A DNA stretch of 43,299 bases from the NCBI GenBank assembly GCA_016187835.1, contig JACPIY010000046.1:1-43299 (forward strand). Reading direction: 5' to 3'. The position numbers and the translations under genes are program-made. Positions 33,688 to 42,570 of this stretch are shown here, piece by piece. The number at the start of each line of letters is the position of its first letter. Positions within the stretch are counted from its first letter, which is position 1. The DNA comes from Deltaproteobacteria bacterium (GTDB lineage: Bacteria; Desulfobacterota_D; UBA1144; Nemesobacterales; CSP1-2). The notes below the pieces were generated by a model that saw only the letters and a list, made by a program, of their open reading frames with translations, did no database searches and was not told where the DNA came from.

Positions 33688-35400
33688 TTACTTCTGGTAA
33701 GCGTTCTTCAAATATTGGGACATCATGCGTTGGCTATTAAAAAATGAAGCGTTCAGAGCGATAGTCGAGCGCATGACCTCGGCAAATGCCTTCGGCCGTC
33801 CATAAAACATAGGGACAATCACATATTCTAGCTTGTTGTACAGAGAGCTAACCTCTTCGAAAGGATTGCTCTCAGGTTCCCAACTATCGCCGATAGACCA
33901 ACCAGTCACACCTTCCACATGTCCCTCAATCCACCACCCATCTAAAACACTAAGACTTGGCACCCCGTTGAGCGCAGCCTTCATGCCGCTAGTACCAGAG
34001 GCCTCCCTCGGTTTTTGTGGGGTGTTTAACCACAAATCCACCCCTGCACAGAGATACTTTGCTAACGCCATATCGTATTCCTCCAGGTAAACAACGTGCA
34101 CGGTATCTCTTAAAGTAGCCGCAGCCTCAAAGATTCGCCTGATCAGAGCCTTGCCGCCCTCATCCCGGGGATGGGCCTTACCCGCGTAAATGATCTGCAG
34201 AGGGCCAACCCGATGTGCTATCCTTCTCAGTCGGTCCGAGTCAGAGAATAGAAGATCTGACCGTTTGTAAGTGGTGGCGCGCCTGGCAAAACCAAGGGTC
34301 ATGGCTGTCTGGTCCAGACGCCTATTGGTGCGCCGTTCCACCTCTGCCAGCAATTCCTGCTTAGCCTGAGCGTGAGCCTGCTTGATTTCCAGAAGGGGTA
34401 TTTTTATGGCGTAGCGCAGATACAGGTTGTCACGGCGCCATTCGGGTATGCAGTGGTCGTAAAGGGCACAAAAAGATGGCGCAGTCCAGGTGAATGCATG
34501 CACGCCGTTGGTGATGGAGTTGATCGGATAGCTTGAGAACATGGTTTGAGAGATTTCTTCATGACGCAGAGAAACACCATTGATGTAGTATGAAAAGAAC
34601 AAAGATAGGTAAGTCATATTCAAGACCCCTTTCGGGCAACACTGACCCGCTTCCAGAGCGGCGGTTCGTTCCTCACCCAATACTCGCCGGACCAGATCTA
34701 GAGGGAACTGGTCATGGCCCGCAGCCACTGGTGTGTGGGTAGTAAACACGCATTGTCGGCGAACCGCCTCTCTATCCTCTTTTGTTGCACTCTGGAGCCC
34801 ACGCCCCTTTGTCTGTTCCTCAAGTAGGGCTAGGGCGAGAAGAGCGGAATGTCCCTCGTTCTTATGGTAGACTCGTACCTTCTCATATCCAAGGGCACAC
34901 AACATAGCCACACCGCCCAAGCCAAGCACTATTTCCTGACAAAGACGGTATCGTTCGTCTCCACCGTAGAGGTGATCAGTAAGGGTTTGATCCCATGGGT
35001 TGTTTTCCTTAAGAAACGTGTCTAAAAAATACACAGGCACGGTATGTCCAGACAACCCACGCACAAAGTAGCGCCATGCGCGTATCCATACCTGTCGTCC
35101 CTCAATAGTTACATTCACACGGAGAGGCAATGGTTCAAGAAATTCTTCTGGAGTCCAATTAAAAGGGCTTTCAGATTGATTCCCAGAGGTGTCTAGGTGC
35201 TGTCTGAAATAACCTTTCCGGTGCAAGAGTGTTACTCCGACCATAGATATGCCCAAGTCTGCTGCGGCGCGCAGAGTGTCTCCGGCCAGCCCACCTAAGC
35301 CACCACTGTACGTGGGCATGGCCGAGTCAAGGCCAATCTCCATGGAGAAATAAGCAACTGTAATAGATTGATTTACTCGAGTCTTTGACGCGGATGTCAT
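33688..35400 (-). CDS. glgP: Alpha-glucan (glycogen/maltodextrin) phosphorylase, GT35
   Basis: 570 residues from ATG 35400 (GGAGGTATCCATA upstream). The short thermophile-type phosphorylase: AYFSMEIGLDSAMPTYSGGL at the start, NEGHSALLALALLEE, FTTHTPVAAGHDQFP, NSITNGVHAFTWTAPSF and the PLP-binding EASGTSGMKAALNG with its Lys. Releases glucose-1-phosphate from alpha-1,4-glucans in the cytosol. About 360 bp separate it from the upstream GH57 gene in the same orientation. GC content is higher than in the metal genes, so the pair may have been acquired together. Confidence 0.92.
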   Translation of the reverse strand: MTSASKTRVNQSITVAYFSMEIGLDSAMPTYSGGLGGLAGDTLRAAADLGISMVGVTLLHRKGYFRQHLDTSGNQSESPFNWTPEEFLEPLPLRVNVTIEGRQVWIRAWRYFVRGLSGHTVPVYFLDTFLKENNPWDQTLTDHLYGGDERYRLCQEIVLGLGGVAMLCALGYEKVRVYHKNEGHSALLALALLEEQTKGRGLQSATKEDREAVRRQCVFTTHTPVAAGHDQFPLDLVRRVLGEERTAALEAGQCCPKGVLNMTYLSLFFSYYINGVSLRHEEISQTMFSSYPINSITNGVHAFTWTAPSFCALYDHCIPEWRRDNLYLRYAIKIPLLEIKQAHAQAKQELLAEVERRTNRRLDQTAMTLGFARRATTYKRSDLLFSDSDRLRRIAHRVGPLQIIYAGKAHPRDEGGKALIRRIFEAAATLRDTVHVVYLEEYDMALAKYLCAGVDLWLNTPQKPREASGTSGMKAALNGVPSLSVLDGWWIEGHVEGVTGWSIGDSWEPESNPFEEVSSLYNKLEYVIVPMFYGRPKAFAEVMRSTIALNASFFNSQRMMSQYLKNAYQK

Positions 35401-35760
35401 TATGGATACCTCCTGTAAGATTTTTGCATACAATACATAAAAGAGAAAAATACATTGTGAGGGGGAAAAGGATTAAATTTTAAAGACCTATTGTATAGGA
35501 GACACTTTAAATTCCCGTTAATTTCTGGATTACACTGTAGAATTGGGATAGAGTTTATTCTCAAGATACAAGCACCCTAGATTACATTTTCCCATTAAAA
35601 CATTGCATTAATCAATCACACCTTTTAATTTTTCGATATCTTTTCTGATCTCTAGTAACCTTCTTATCAAATCGAACTCATTTGGCCACTTACTTTACTC
35701 AGCTTTCCCCAAATAGGACTTCTCTTATAAAATGAAACTGTATTTTTACTCACATATTTC
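35401..35760 (-). other. Intergenic region between phosphorylase and GH57 gene
   Basis: AT-rich, without a supported gene. A short frame at about 35692-35608 (minus) reads WPNEFDLIRRLLEIRKDIEK followed by LKGVID and a stop; it has no start codon or ribosome site and is probably a remnant. No tRNA or terminator was seen. Confidence 0.4.
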
Positions 35761-38043
35761 TTATGTAATTTGTACTCTGTGTTCCCCCAATTTACAACAG
35801 ATGTCACCGCCATCGCAGCCTCGGCAAGTGCAGCGAAAGCCGAAGCACACCTCTCGTGATTCTGGCGGGAAGGGTCCTAAAGTAAGGTGATAGCGTTGCA
35901 CCCCAGCCATCACGCCGCCGGCAGGTACCATGTTGGCAGTATCAGACTTCCCGCTATCTAATTGCCAGGTGAGAAGCCCAGGACAATTAGTACGGACTGT
36001 CAGCCGATCACCTGGCTGAATCCGAGCCACCTGTTGCGTGAAAGTCCACGTTACTGCGTGGGGTACAATGTTGCGGTCTAGTTCCACTGGTGGCTCGTAC
36101 TTAAGGGCACGATAAACGTTTTTGAGGTGAATGCGGAATAGGTCATCGAATTCATCATCATTGCCTGAATCCTGATCCGTACCGAACCACCAGAACCAGT
36201 CACTACCTTCAGCCATGTACAGGGCTTCGAAAGCTACCGGAGCTGTCTCCGGCGTTACGCCCGCCTGCTTCAGGAACTCACGTGCTTGACCAAGCAACTC
36301 CCAACCCTGGTTCTCCTCTTCCTCACCAATCCACGTCCCTAGGTCCACTCCAGATGCCGAGCCATTTTCGTCAATCCAGGAACCTGTGAAAAGATCATAG
36401 ACTTTTGTCTGATCTCCCAGGTGATGGGGGACAATACCTCGTGTCGGGTTCCCCTCTAGATACTCCGCGAAAGTGACAGTCCGAATATCAGCGTCGAGTT
36501 CTAATAGTCCATATAGTGCATGTAGGAAAGGCCGGGCGTCCTCACGATAGGCACCCCAAGCGTTCTCACCGTCTAACACCACAGTCAACACTCGATCTTC
36601 ATCTCCCATGACTCGCCAAGCGAAACGCTCTTTGATCTGATTGAGAAAATCACGCGCTGCCTGCTCATAGTCTGTGTAGTTCTGATAGTGAAAGCCTATC
36701 TCATGGGAAAGCCTAGTATCCCTGAAGAAAACGCTTATAGCGCTTTCCTCCTCTTCGGCACGATAGGGTTGGCAGAGAATATCAGGGTTGTCCACCTGGT
36801 AACCCCAACGTCCTGAACGGGCCAATACGCCCTGATCGGTAGCAATCCAGCGCACGCCATGCCGGGCGAAGAAGGGAATAACAAACTGGCTTACGGCTCC
36901 CTCAGCCGGCCACATACCACGCGGTGGCTGACCAAATCGTTGCTTGTAGTACTCAACAGTAAGCCTTACCTGAGCCTCTCCGTCTTCCGGGTAGATGAAG
37001 CGACGTGGATGTGTTGCTCCAGGGCGGTCAATCGTGGCTCGATTGGTATCCACCAGAAGGGGCAGAATCGGGTGATAGAAGGGGGTAGTTGAGACTTCGA
37101 TTTGTCCTCGTTCCTGCAACTGACGATGGATAGGAATTACAGCTCGCATGATTTTGTACTGCTCGACAACCATCGCTTGAATGTCAGCCAATCTGAATTT
37201 ACTCCCTTTTTCAACAAAACGGCAAACCGAGGCAACCTCACCAGTTGCCAGCTTTACTTCACCGTCACGAAATTCCTTGCCAAACCAAGCTAGGTTAAAC
37301 CACATTTGCAGATCTCGCAGATCTTGCACAGTGAATGGCTGGGCTTCTTGTCACTGCTTAAACAGTTCCTTATAACGTGGGTGCGGGAAGATTTGATTGT
37401 GCCAGTGGGCATCAAAAAAAGTACCCAGTACCTGCTCTTGCTCCTCTTTCGTCAACTTTTCGGTGCGCTTCAGCGTCAACTCGAGTACTCTGTCAGTAGC
37501 ACCGCGCTCCACATAATCCTCAATCTGCCACAGCAGCGAGGGTGTCAGATTGATGGTCAGATGAACGCCAGGATGTTTAGCTATTAAAGCAGCCATCGAG
37601 TAGTAGTCACGAATGGCATGAAGCCTTACCCAAGGCTGAGCATAGCTGCCTTTCTCAGTGGGATGAGAGGTGTCTTTATAGACAGGCTGGTGTTGATGCC
37701 ATAGAATTGCCAAGTAAATTTTCGGTCCTACATTAAAGGACGTTGTCTGCCCCAACACCTCACCATCAAGCGAGCGGCCATGCACACTATAGGTTACCCT
37801 ACCACCTTCGCCAAATGGACCTAACTCGACTTGCCAGTAACTATTTGGTCCTTGGTTATACTGCCAGACTGCGTCGATCCTTATCTCGTCAGTTATTTTG
37901 CCCGGGCGTTCAACTCGATACCTTATCCAGACTGATTGTCTTGGCTCGATAGGCCAGGTGCCAATACACAGTGTTACGCGCTCGCTCTGACTTACCCGAT
38001 GAGGTAAACGCGGAGCATCAGGGGTTAGGTGCCAAATGTGCAT
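35761..38043 (-). pseudogene. GH57 glycoside hydrolase (amylopullulanase-like) with in-frame TGA
   Basis: From ATG 38043 the frame runs 230 codons, meets TGA at 37353-37351, and continues in the same frame to 35761: YKELFKQ, stop, QEAQPFTVQDLRDLQMWFN. About 760 residues in total. An N-terminal beta-sandwich (residues 1-100) is followed by GH57 motif 1 WHQHQPVYKD, HWHNQIFPH, then MWPAEGAVSQ (nucleophile Glu) and VVLDGENAWG (general-acid Asp). The C-terminal part has the Ig-like end of family members. A CGA-to-TGA change would explain the stop, since R is common at this place. Expected to cleave starch/glycogen for the phosphorylase. If the stop is real, the catalytic part could only restart at GTG 37329 or later. 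Confidence 0.82.
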
Positions 38044-38307
38044 TATATCTCTCAATCTCACTTCAACTTGTATGAATTATCCTCAATCGACATCAATCCG
38101 GTGGTTTTCAGAGTGAAGGCTGATCATCAGCAGGATTTGAAAAATATCATTCCTCACGTGATTTCGACGTAAGAGAATCAACTATCTTAAAAAGCGGATC
38201 GGTCATCTTCTTCAATAAAGAAAGGCCAAGCTCTACATTCGTAGGTCTTACAATCACTCGTAGATATAATACCTTTTCCAACTATTAAGTGTTCAAATTT
38301 TGTTTGC

Positions 38308-38754
38308 TTACCTTACGAGTATTTGACGTTTTGTCATACCCGAATGTATTAAACGGGTATCCATAAATTCTTGGATTCCTCCTAAAAGCATGCGGTAATG
38401 ACAACCTTCTGATGGCACTTTAAACTCTTTTCCATTGAAAATTGTATAAATACTGGTTTCTGAAGTGCTAAAGTTATCTTTGTATCTTTTTTCCCCCTCT
38501 TCCCTATAAACTTTCTCAAGCTTAAAGCGAGCCTCAATGTCATTAGGATTAATTCTTAGAATTTCTTTGTATTCATCTATAGCTTGGTTATATTCCCCCT
38601 TGGCATAGTAAACATTTCCAAGGTTATAGTAGGCATCAACATAATTAGGATTGATTTTTAGAGCTTCTTTAAATTCATCTATCACTTGGTTGTATTGACC
38701 TTCGGCATAGTAATCGATACCACGGTCAAAGTGCGCTTTGGCTTCTTGAGTCAT
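38308..38754 (-). CDS. TPR-repeat protein
   Basis: 148 residues. Two or three tetratricopeptide repeats in residues 4-90: AKAHFDRGIDYYAEGQYNQV, ALKINPNYVDAYYNLGNVYY, ILRINPNDIEARFKLEKVYR. The C-terminal 55 residues (GKEFKVPSEGCHYRMLLGGI) are not TPR and have no recognised family. No signal peptide. AAGGAGGGAGATATG start context; 10 bp after the cytochrome gene, so it is the last gene of the bc operon. Confidence 0.8.
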   Translation of the reverse strand: MTQEAKAHFDRGIDYYAEGQYNQVIDEFKEALKINPNYVDAYYNLGNVYYAKGEYNQAIDEYKEILRINPNDIEARFKLEKVYREEGEKRYKDNFSTSETSIYTIFNGKEFKVPSEGCHYRMLLGGIQEFMDTRLIHSGMTKRQILVR

Positions 38755-38764
38755 ATCTCCCTCC

Positions 38765-39418
38765 TTACCTTTCGGGAATTTCTCGGCTCTTAGACCGAAT
38801 GTAGGTTATAAGGTCAACCAGCTCATTTCCTTTAAATTCTGGCCACTCAACTCCCATCTCCTTCATCCTTTCTTCCATTTCCGCTGCGTGTCCCCACATG
38901 ACTTCAGCCCACAAAATTGGTGAAACAAGCCCCCTCCATTTACTAAGGTCTCCTCCGATCTTATGAGCCTCTGTTCCAACAGAATGACAGTTCTCACATC
39001 CCTTTGTAGAAAAAAGCTTTTCTCCCTTTTTTACATCACCTGGTTCATCTAAATAATGTAGTGAGTATATATATGCGAATAAATCTCTCATCTCCGAGCC
39101 TTCAAAGGGCTTCCAGATAAAAGCGCTTTTTACCGCTAATTCTCTCATCGCTGGGGCATGGTTCCACATAACACCTGCAAGTTGAGTCACTGTCAGATGG
39201 TATGAAGGGGACTTTCCTAAGTCTGAACCTACCTTACCGCCTACACCCCTTATAGCGTGACACTTTATACACCCTTTTTGAGCAAACACCTGACGCCCTT
39301 TTTGAGGGTCTCCCCAAAGGGCATATGTATTATCTTCAGAGAGGAGTGGTTCTGTTGAAAGAATTACTCCGATAAAGACGGCTACCAAAATCGTTAAAGT
39401 AAGCACATAACTTTTCAT
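38765..39418 (-). CDS. Periplasmic di-heme cytochrome c
   Basis: 217 residues. Signal peptide 1-22. Two similar cytochrome c domains: CIKCHAIRGVGGKVGSDLGK (heme at 50-54) and CENCHSVGTEAHKIGGDLSK (141-145). Each is followed by a conserved MWNHAPAM / MWGHAAEM block whose Met probably ligates heme. The tandem duplication is visible in the protein. Gene lies 22 bp after the cytochrome b-c gene; it likely accepts electrons from the bc complex. Confidence 0.9.
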   Translation of the reverse strand: MKSYVLTLTILVAVFIGVILSTEPLLSEDNTYALWGDPQKGRQVFAQKGCIKCHAIRGVGGKVGSDLGKSPSYHLTVTQLAGVMWNHAPAMRELAVKSAFIWKPFEGSEMRDLFAYIYSLHYLDEPGDVKKGEKLFSTKGCENCHSVGTEAHKIGGDLSKWRGLVSPILWAEVMWGHAAEMEERMKEMGVEWPEFKGNELVDLITYIRSKSREIPER

Positions 39419-39440
39419 TTTCTTTCCCTCCCCATTTTGG

Positions 39441-40835
39441 TTACTTCAAAGTCTCAAGATATCTCAATAGTGAATCCAGTTCCCCTTCCGAGAGTTCTTT
39501 ATAGGCAGGCATGGGTGAACCGGGTTTTATCGCTTCAGGGTCTCGAACAAACTTCTTTAACCATTCAATATCCCTCCGTGCCCCGATATTTGTTAGGTCT
39601 GGACCGGCATCACCTCCAATCTTATTTATCATGTGGCATGCTGAACAGCCCTGCTCTTCGTATACCTTTCTTCCTTGCACTACCTCAGGTGGTAAAGTTC
39701 TCTCTTCACGGGTAGTGATAGTAGGAGCTACGCCAGCAGGCTTTGGTGCTGTAAATCCCTTGTAAGTGAGGAAGGCAATTCCCGCTATTCCTAGCGTTGC
39801 CAGCATTGAAGCTATTGGTCTTTTTATTGGGCTTCTCCCAGGAGTTCGGTCAAAGAATGGAAGGAAGAGTAAAATTAGAATAATAGCCGCAGGAATGTAA
39901 AACGTGGCGATGGGAATAGATCGACCTGGAAAATACCAGAGAAGCTTGAACAAAAAGTAGAAATACCACTCGGGTCTTGGTACATAGCCGGTAGAAGTTG
40001 GATCAGCAGGCTCATCTACTGGAGCGCCTAGGCGAAGCGACATGAAAACAAGAATTAAGAAGAGTATAAATATCACGACCGAATCACGAAAAAGGTGATC
40101 AAAGAAAGTTTCCCCTTTTTCTTTAGATTCCTCATAAAGCTTTTTATAATCCTCCCTCCTTATAACTGCCAGTTTCTCTATTGGTGCAGGGGCAATTCCC
40201 TGTTTTATCACCATAAAGAGGTGGATTCCTATCAAAGTGTAAAGAACGGCAGGCAGTATGAGCACGTGTGAAGCATAGAAGCGTCCTATCGTACGGGCTC
40301 CTACATCTATCCCTCCTATAAGGACTCTTCGAACATAAGAACCTATAAGAGGAGAATACTCTGCAACATGCGTCCCAACAACCGTAGCCCAGTAACCCTT
40401 TTGATCCCATGGAAGAAGATAGCCCGTGAACCCAAAGGCCATAATGATTATTAAAAGTAGGACTCCTACAACCCAAGAAGCCTCTCTTGGATACTTATAA
40501 GCTCCCATAAAGAAAACTCTGAGAAGATGAAGGAACGCCATAACTATAACAAGACTCGCTCCCCAGTGGTGTAATCCCCGAATAAAGGCACCAAAAGGAA
40601 TCTGATCTATATACTTTATACTGTGATAAGCGTGTTCAGGTGATGCCACGTAATAAAAAGCAAGAAAAAATCCAGTAGCTGTTTGTACAAGAATGAGAAA
40701 CAAAGTAGCGCTTCCAAAGGTTTGCCACCAGCCAGTTCCCTGGGGAAGCCTCCTATCAAGAAACCTCGAGAGGATAAGTCTAATTTCTAATCGTTCTTGA
40801 AACCAGTCTCCGATCTTGCTCATGAGTGACGCCAT
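39441..40835 (-). CDS. Cytochrome b fused to a C-terminal cytochrome c domain
   Basis: 464 residues. Cytochrome b6-like part with heme-ligand His pairs in RGLHHWGASLVIVMAFLHLL and SHVLILPAVLYTLIGIHLF; Qo-site region includes PRPEWYFYFLFKLLWYFPG (PEWY motif) in the subunit IV-like part. From about 385 a cytochrome c domain follows: CSACH at 397-401, GPDLTNIG, and Met in GSPMPAY. Such b-c fusions occur in several anaerobic and chemolithotrophic lineages. Membrane quinol:cytochrome c oxidoreductase core. Start ATG overlaps the end of the restored Rieske frame. Confidence 0.93.
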   Translation of the reverse strand: MASLMSKIGDWFQERLEIRLILSRFLDRRLPQGTGWWQTFGSATLFLILVQTATGFFLAFYYVASPEHAYHSIKYIDQIPFGAFIRGLHHWGASLVIVMAFLHLLRVFFMGAYKYPREASWVVGVLLLIIIMAFGFTGYLLPWDQKGYWATVVGTHVAEYSPLIGSYVRRVLIGGIDVGARTIGRFYASHVLILPAVLYTLIGIHLFMVIKQGIAPAPIEKLAVIRREDYKKLYEESKEKGETFFDHLFRDSVVIFILFLILVFMSLRLGAPVDEPADPTSTGYVPRPEWYFYFLFKLLWYFPGRSIPIATFYIPAAIILILLFLPFFDRTPGRSPIKRPIASMLATLGIAGIAFLTYKGFTAPKPAGVAPTITTREERTLPPEVVQGRKVYEEQGCSACHMINKIGGDAGPDLTNIGARRDIEWLKKFVRDPEAIKPGSPMPAYKELSEGELDSLLRYLETLK

Positions 40836-41352
40836 CCTGAAAACTCAAGTTTTTCATTTACTTCGTAAATACGACCGGCGTAGAGAATTCCGTTCTCTAT
40901 TTTGTACTCATGGCGATCCAAAGGCGCGGTGGCGGGCCGGCAAGAACCTTTCCATCCCGGTCAAAAACTCCGCCATGGCAGGGACTAAAAAAACGTTGAG
41001 CTGGAGGGTTCCATTGTATTGGGCAGCCAACATGTGTGCAGTGGGTGTGAAAAATATCAAACTTTCCTCCCCCTCTATTAGAGACAAAAACGGCAACTTT
41101 TGGAACTTCTTCAGGCCAGAGCTTTTTAAGCACAGGTCTAGCTACAACGAGTTTTGTCTCTCCCTCTTTAAAATCACTTATAGGACCTACCGCAAGCCAT
41201 GTGACCTCTTCTTTTTTTAAGGCAGGAATAATATAGAAACCAAAAAGAGGAACTCCTATGGCAGCGGTAATGCCCGCAGAGATTGCTCCTAAGGCGAATT
41301 TTACAAATCCCCTACGGGTTGGTTTAGACTGAGTATTATCTGCGTCTTTCAT
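40820..41352 (-). pseudogene. Rieske iron-sulfur protein with a one-base deletion near the end
   Basis: 151 residues as read, ending LAGPPPRLWIAMSTK. N-terminal TM/twin-Arg-like segment TRRGFVKFALGAISAGITAA, then cluster motifs CTHVGCPIQW and CHGGVFD. Adding one base after GPPPR restores PLDRHEYKIENGILYAGRIY and a stop at 40820, the normal Rieske ending, overlapping the cytochrome b start. Cluster ligands are intact even without the tail. The operon is otherwise intact, so an assembly or base-call error is likely; a real truncation is not excluded. Confidence 0.8.
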
Positions 41353-41447
41353 CTTACAAACCCCCTTTCTCTATTTATACTTCGTTAAATTTCAGTAAAT
41401 AAACCTCACATACCCACAGTTAAAGAATCTAAATCTATTATCTAGAT

Positions 41448-41873
41448 TCATCTAAAAGGTCCCCCTTTACCTTCCTTTTTGGTAGTGGTATGACCTTTGC
41501 TTGACTCCCGAACCCTTTCTGAGAGGCCAGGGAGCTTAGATTCGAGGTTGTTTAGGGTTGATAAAATCTTATCCACATCGTTTTTAGTAGAGATACGAAG
41601 ATTCTTTAGAATCCTCTCTGCAAATTCACAGTAGTGTTTTTTGAAATCGGCAAACCCTTCGAACCCTTTTTCTGCTCCCCAGATAAAGAAAGGGCTCCTC
41701 ATCCACATGTCAAAGGTGTCCGACGTGAACTTCTCCCAAACATTATAAACCTGCTTAAAGTAGTCGACTTCACCCTTCCTTTCCCAAGACGCGGAAAGAA
41801 TGCTCATCCACATATCAATTGATTTGGATAGAAATTCTCCCCCAAAGTCCATAAAAATTCTTGAAATATTCAT
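41448..41873 (-). CDS. PhaE/phasin-like protein
   Basis: 141 residues. Helical, Trp/Phe-rich: KSIDMWMSILSASWERKGEV, YFKQVYNVWEKFTSDTFDMW, FFIWGAEKGFEGFADFKKHY. The C-terminal NLRISTKNDVDKILSTLNNL followed by ESKLPGLSERV resembles the end of the PHA synthase subunit PhaE and phasins, in which a rtkkDVD sequence starts a coiled coil. No synthase gene is in view. First gene after the 41958 sigma-54 promoter; 95 bp from the Rieske gene. Confidence 0.55.
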   Translation of the reverse strand: MNISRIFMDFGGEFLSKSIDMWMSILSASWERKGEVDYFKQVYNVWEKFTSDTFDMWMRSPFFIWGAEKGFEGFADFKKHYCEFAERILKNLRISTKNDVDKILSTLNNLESKLPGLSERVRESSKGHTTTKKEGKGGPFR

Positions 41874-41957
41874 ATTCTTTTCCTTTCTTTTCTTCCCCTC
41901 TCATTGTCCAGCCCTTCTTTCTTTTCTTTTGTTAAAGAGACCCTTTATAATTAGGTC

Positions 41958-41973
41958 GGCAATTACTGTGCCA
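41958..41973 (-). promoter_or_regulatory. Sigma-54 promoter of the PhaE-bc operon
   Basis: Minus-strand TGGCACAGTAATTGCC; GG and GC 10 bp apart. Start predicted near 41947, 73 nt before ATG 41873. Shares TGGCACAGTAATTGC exactly with the promoter at 10182-10197. Confidence 0.85.
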
Positions 41974-42024
41974 ATTATTTAATTTGTATTTTCAATACAT
42001 TTCATAGATAACGAACTTGAAATA

Positions 42025-42063
42025 TTGTTGAAAAACCAACACCCACCGTTGAAAATTCAACAG
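42025..42063. promoter_or_regulatory. Paired activator palindromes of the PhaE-bc operon
   Basis: TTGTTGAAAAACCAACAC at 42025-42042 and CCGTTGAAAATTCAACAG at 42046-42063; centres 21 bp apart, about 70 bp upstream of the sigma-54 element. The half GTTGAAAAACCAAC is identical to that at 10315-10328. Confidence 0.8.
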
Positions 42064-42264
42064 AAGTAACGTTCTGTTTTCTCTCTTAATCTGAAAAAGA
42101 CTATTATCTCCTATATAAAAAATATAGGAAATTAAGGAAGTTATATGTTTTTATATCGAACTCACGTTATTTGAATATTATATCTCTTCGTGCTAACTGT
42201 ATTGAATTGTTCTTCTCCTATAGGAATGGTAAATTCATTAAATATGCCTTACATTTTATAGTTT

Positions 42265-42540
42265 CTATTCTTGTTCTTGTTTCGTCTTTGTAGGAGTTGC
42301 TTTCTTTATATCTGCTATGCTAATAACACCCGCTTGTGATTTCATCTTGTTGTATAGTGCTAGCTGTGCACCCCACCTTAAGTCTTCACATTCTAGGATA
42401 TCAGAACTATACATGAGGCATCCTAAATAGGCTTCAGTTATACCCATCTCGTTCCTTTGAGCTAGGTCTTTTACTGTTATTCCGCAACCGGATAAGATTA
42501 AGGCAAATCCAAAAACCAGTATTTTCTGAAAATTCTCTTT
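42265..42540 (-). pseudogene. Small lipoprotein gene cut at its 5' end by the IS30 element
   Basis: The frame reads FQKILVFGFALILSGCGITV (lipoprotein signal with lipobox LSGC, Cys codon at 42486-42484), then LAQRNEMGITEAYLGCLMY and ends QEQE. It is open back to about 42550 but has no ATG, GTG or TTG upstream of the signal sequence; the first ATG (42447) is after it. The IS30-type transposase starts at 42571 in the other direction, so the missing start was most likely removed by that insertion. Function unknown. Confidence 0.6.
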
Positions 42541-42547
42541 TGAAATG

Positions 42548-42569
42548 CAACTCCAGTACTATGGAGTTG
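42548..42569 (+). promoter_or_regulatory. Hairpin hiding the transposase ribosome site
   Basis: CAACTCC (42548-42554) pairs perfectly with GGAGTTG (42563-42569), two bases before ATG 42571. The GGAG is the only ribosome site. Transcripts reading in from outside would fold it away, a known way for insertion sequences to limit transposase synthesis. Confidence 0.6.
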
Positions 42570-42570
42570 T

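Noticed and set aside
546-37353. In-frame TGA codons (546-548, 1755-1757, 37351-37353) as recoded Trp or selenocysteine
   Set aside because: Other genes use TGG freely for Trp and TGA as a normal stop. The expected residues at the sites differ, another lesion is TAA, and no SECIS-type context or Sec family is involved.
42109-42129. TCCTATA/TATAGGA inverted repeat
   Set aside because: A short AT-rich palindrome is expected by chance here, with no promoter or gene relation.
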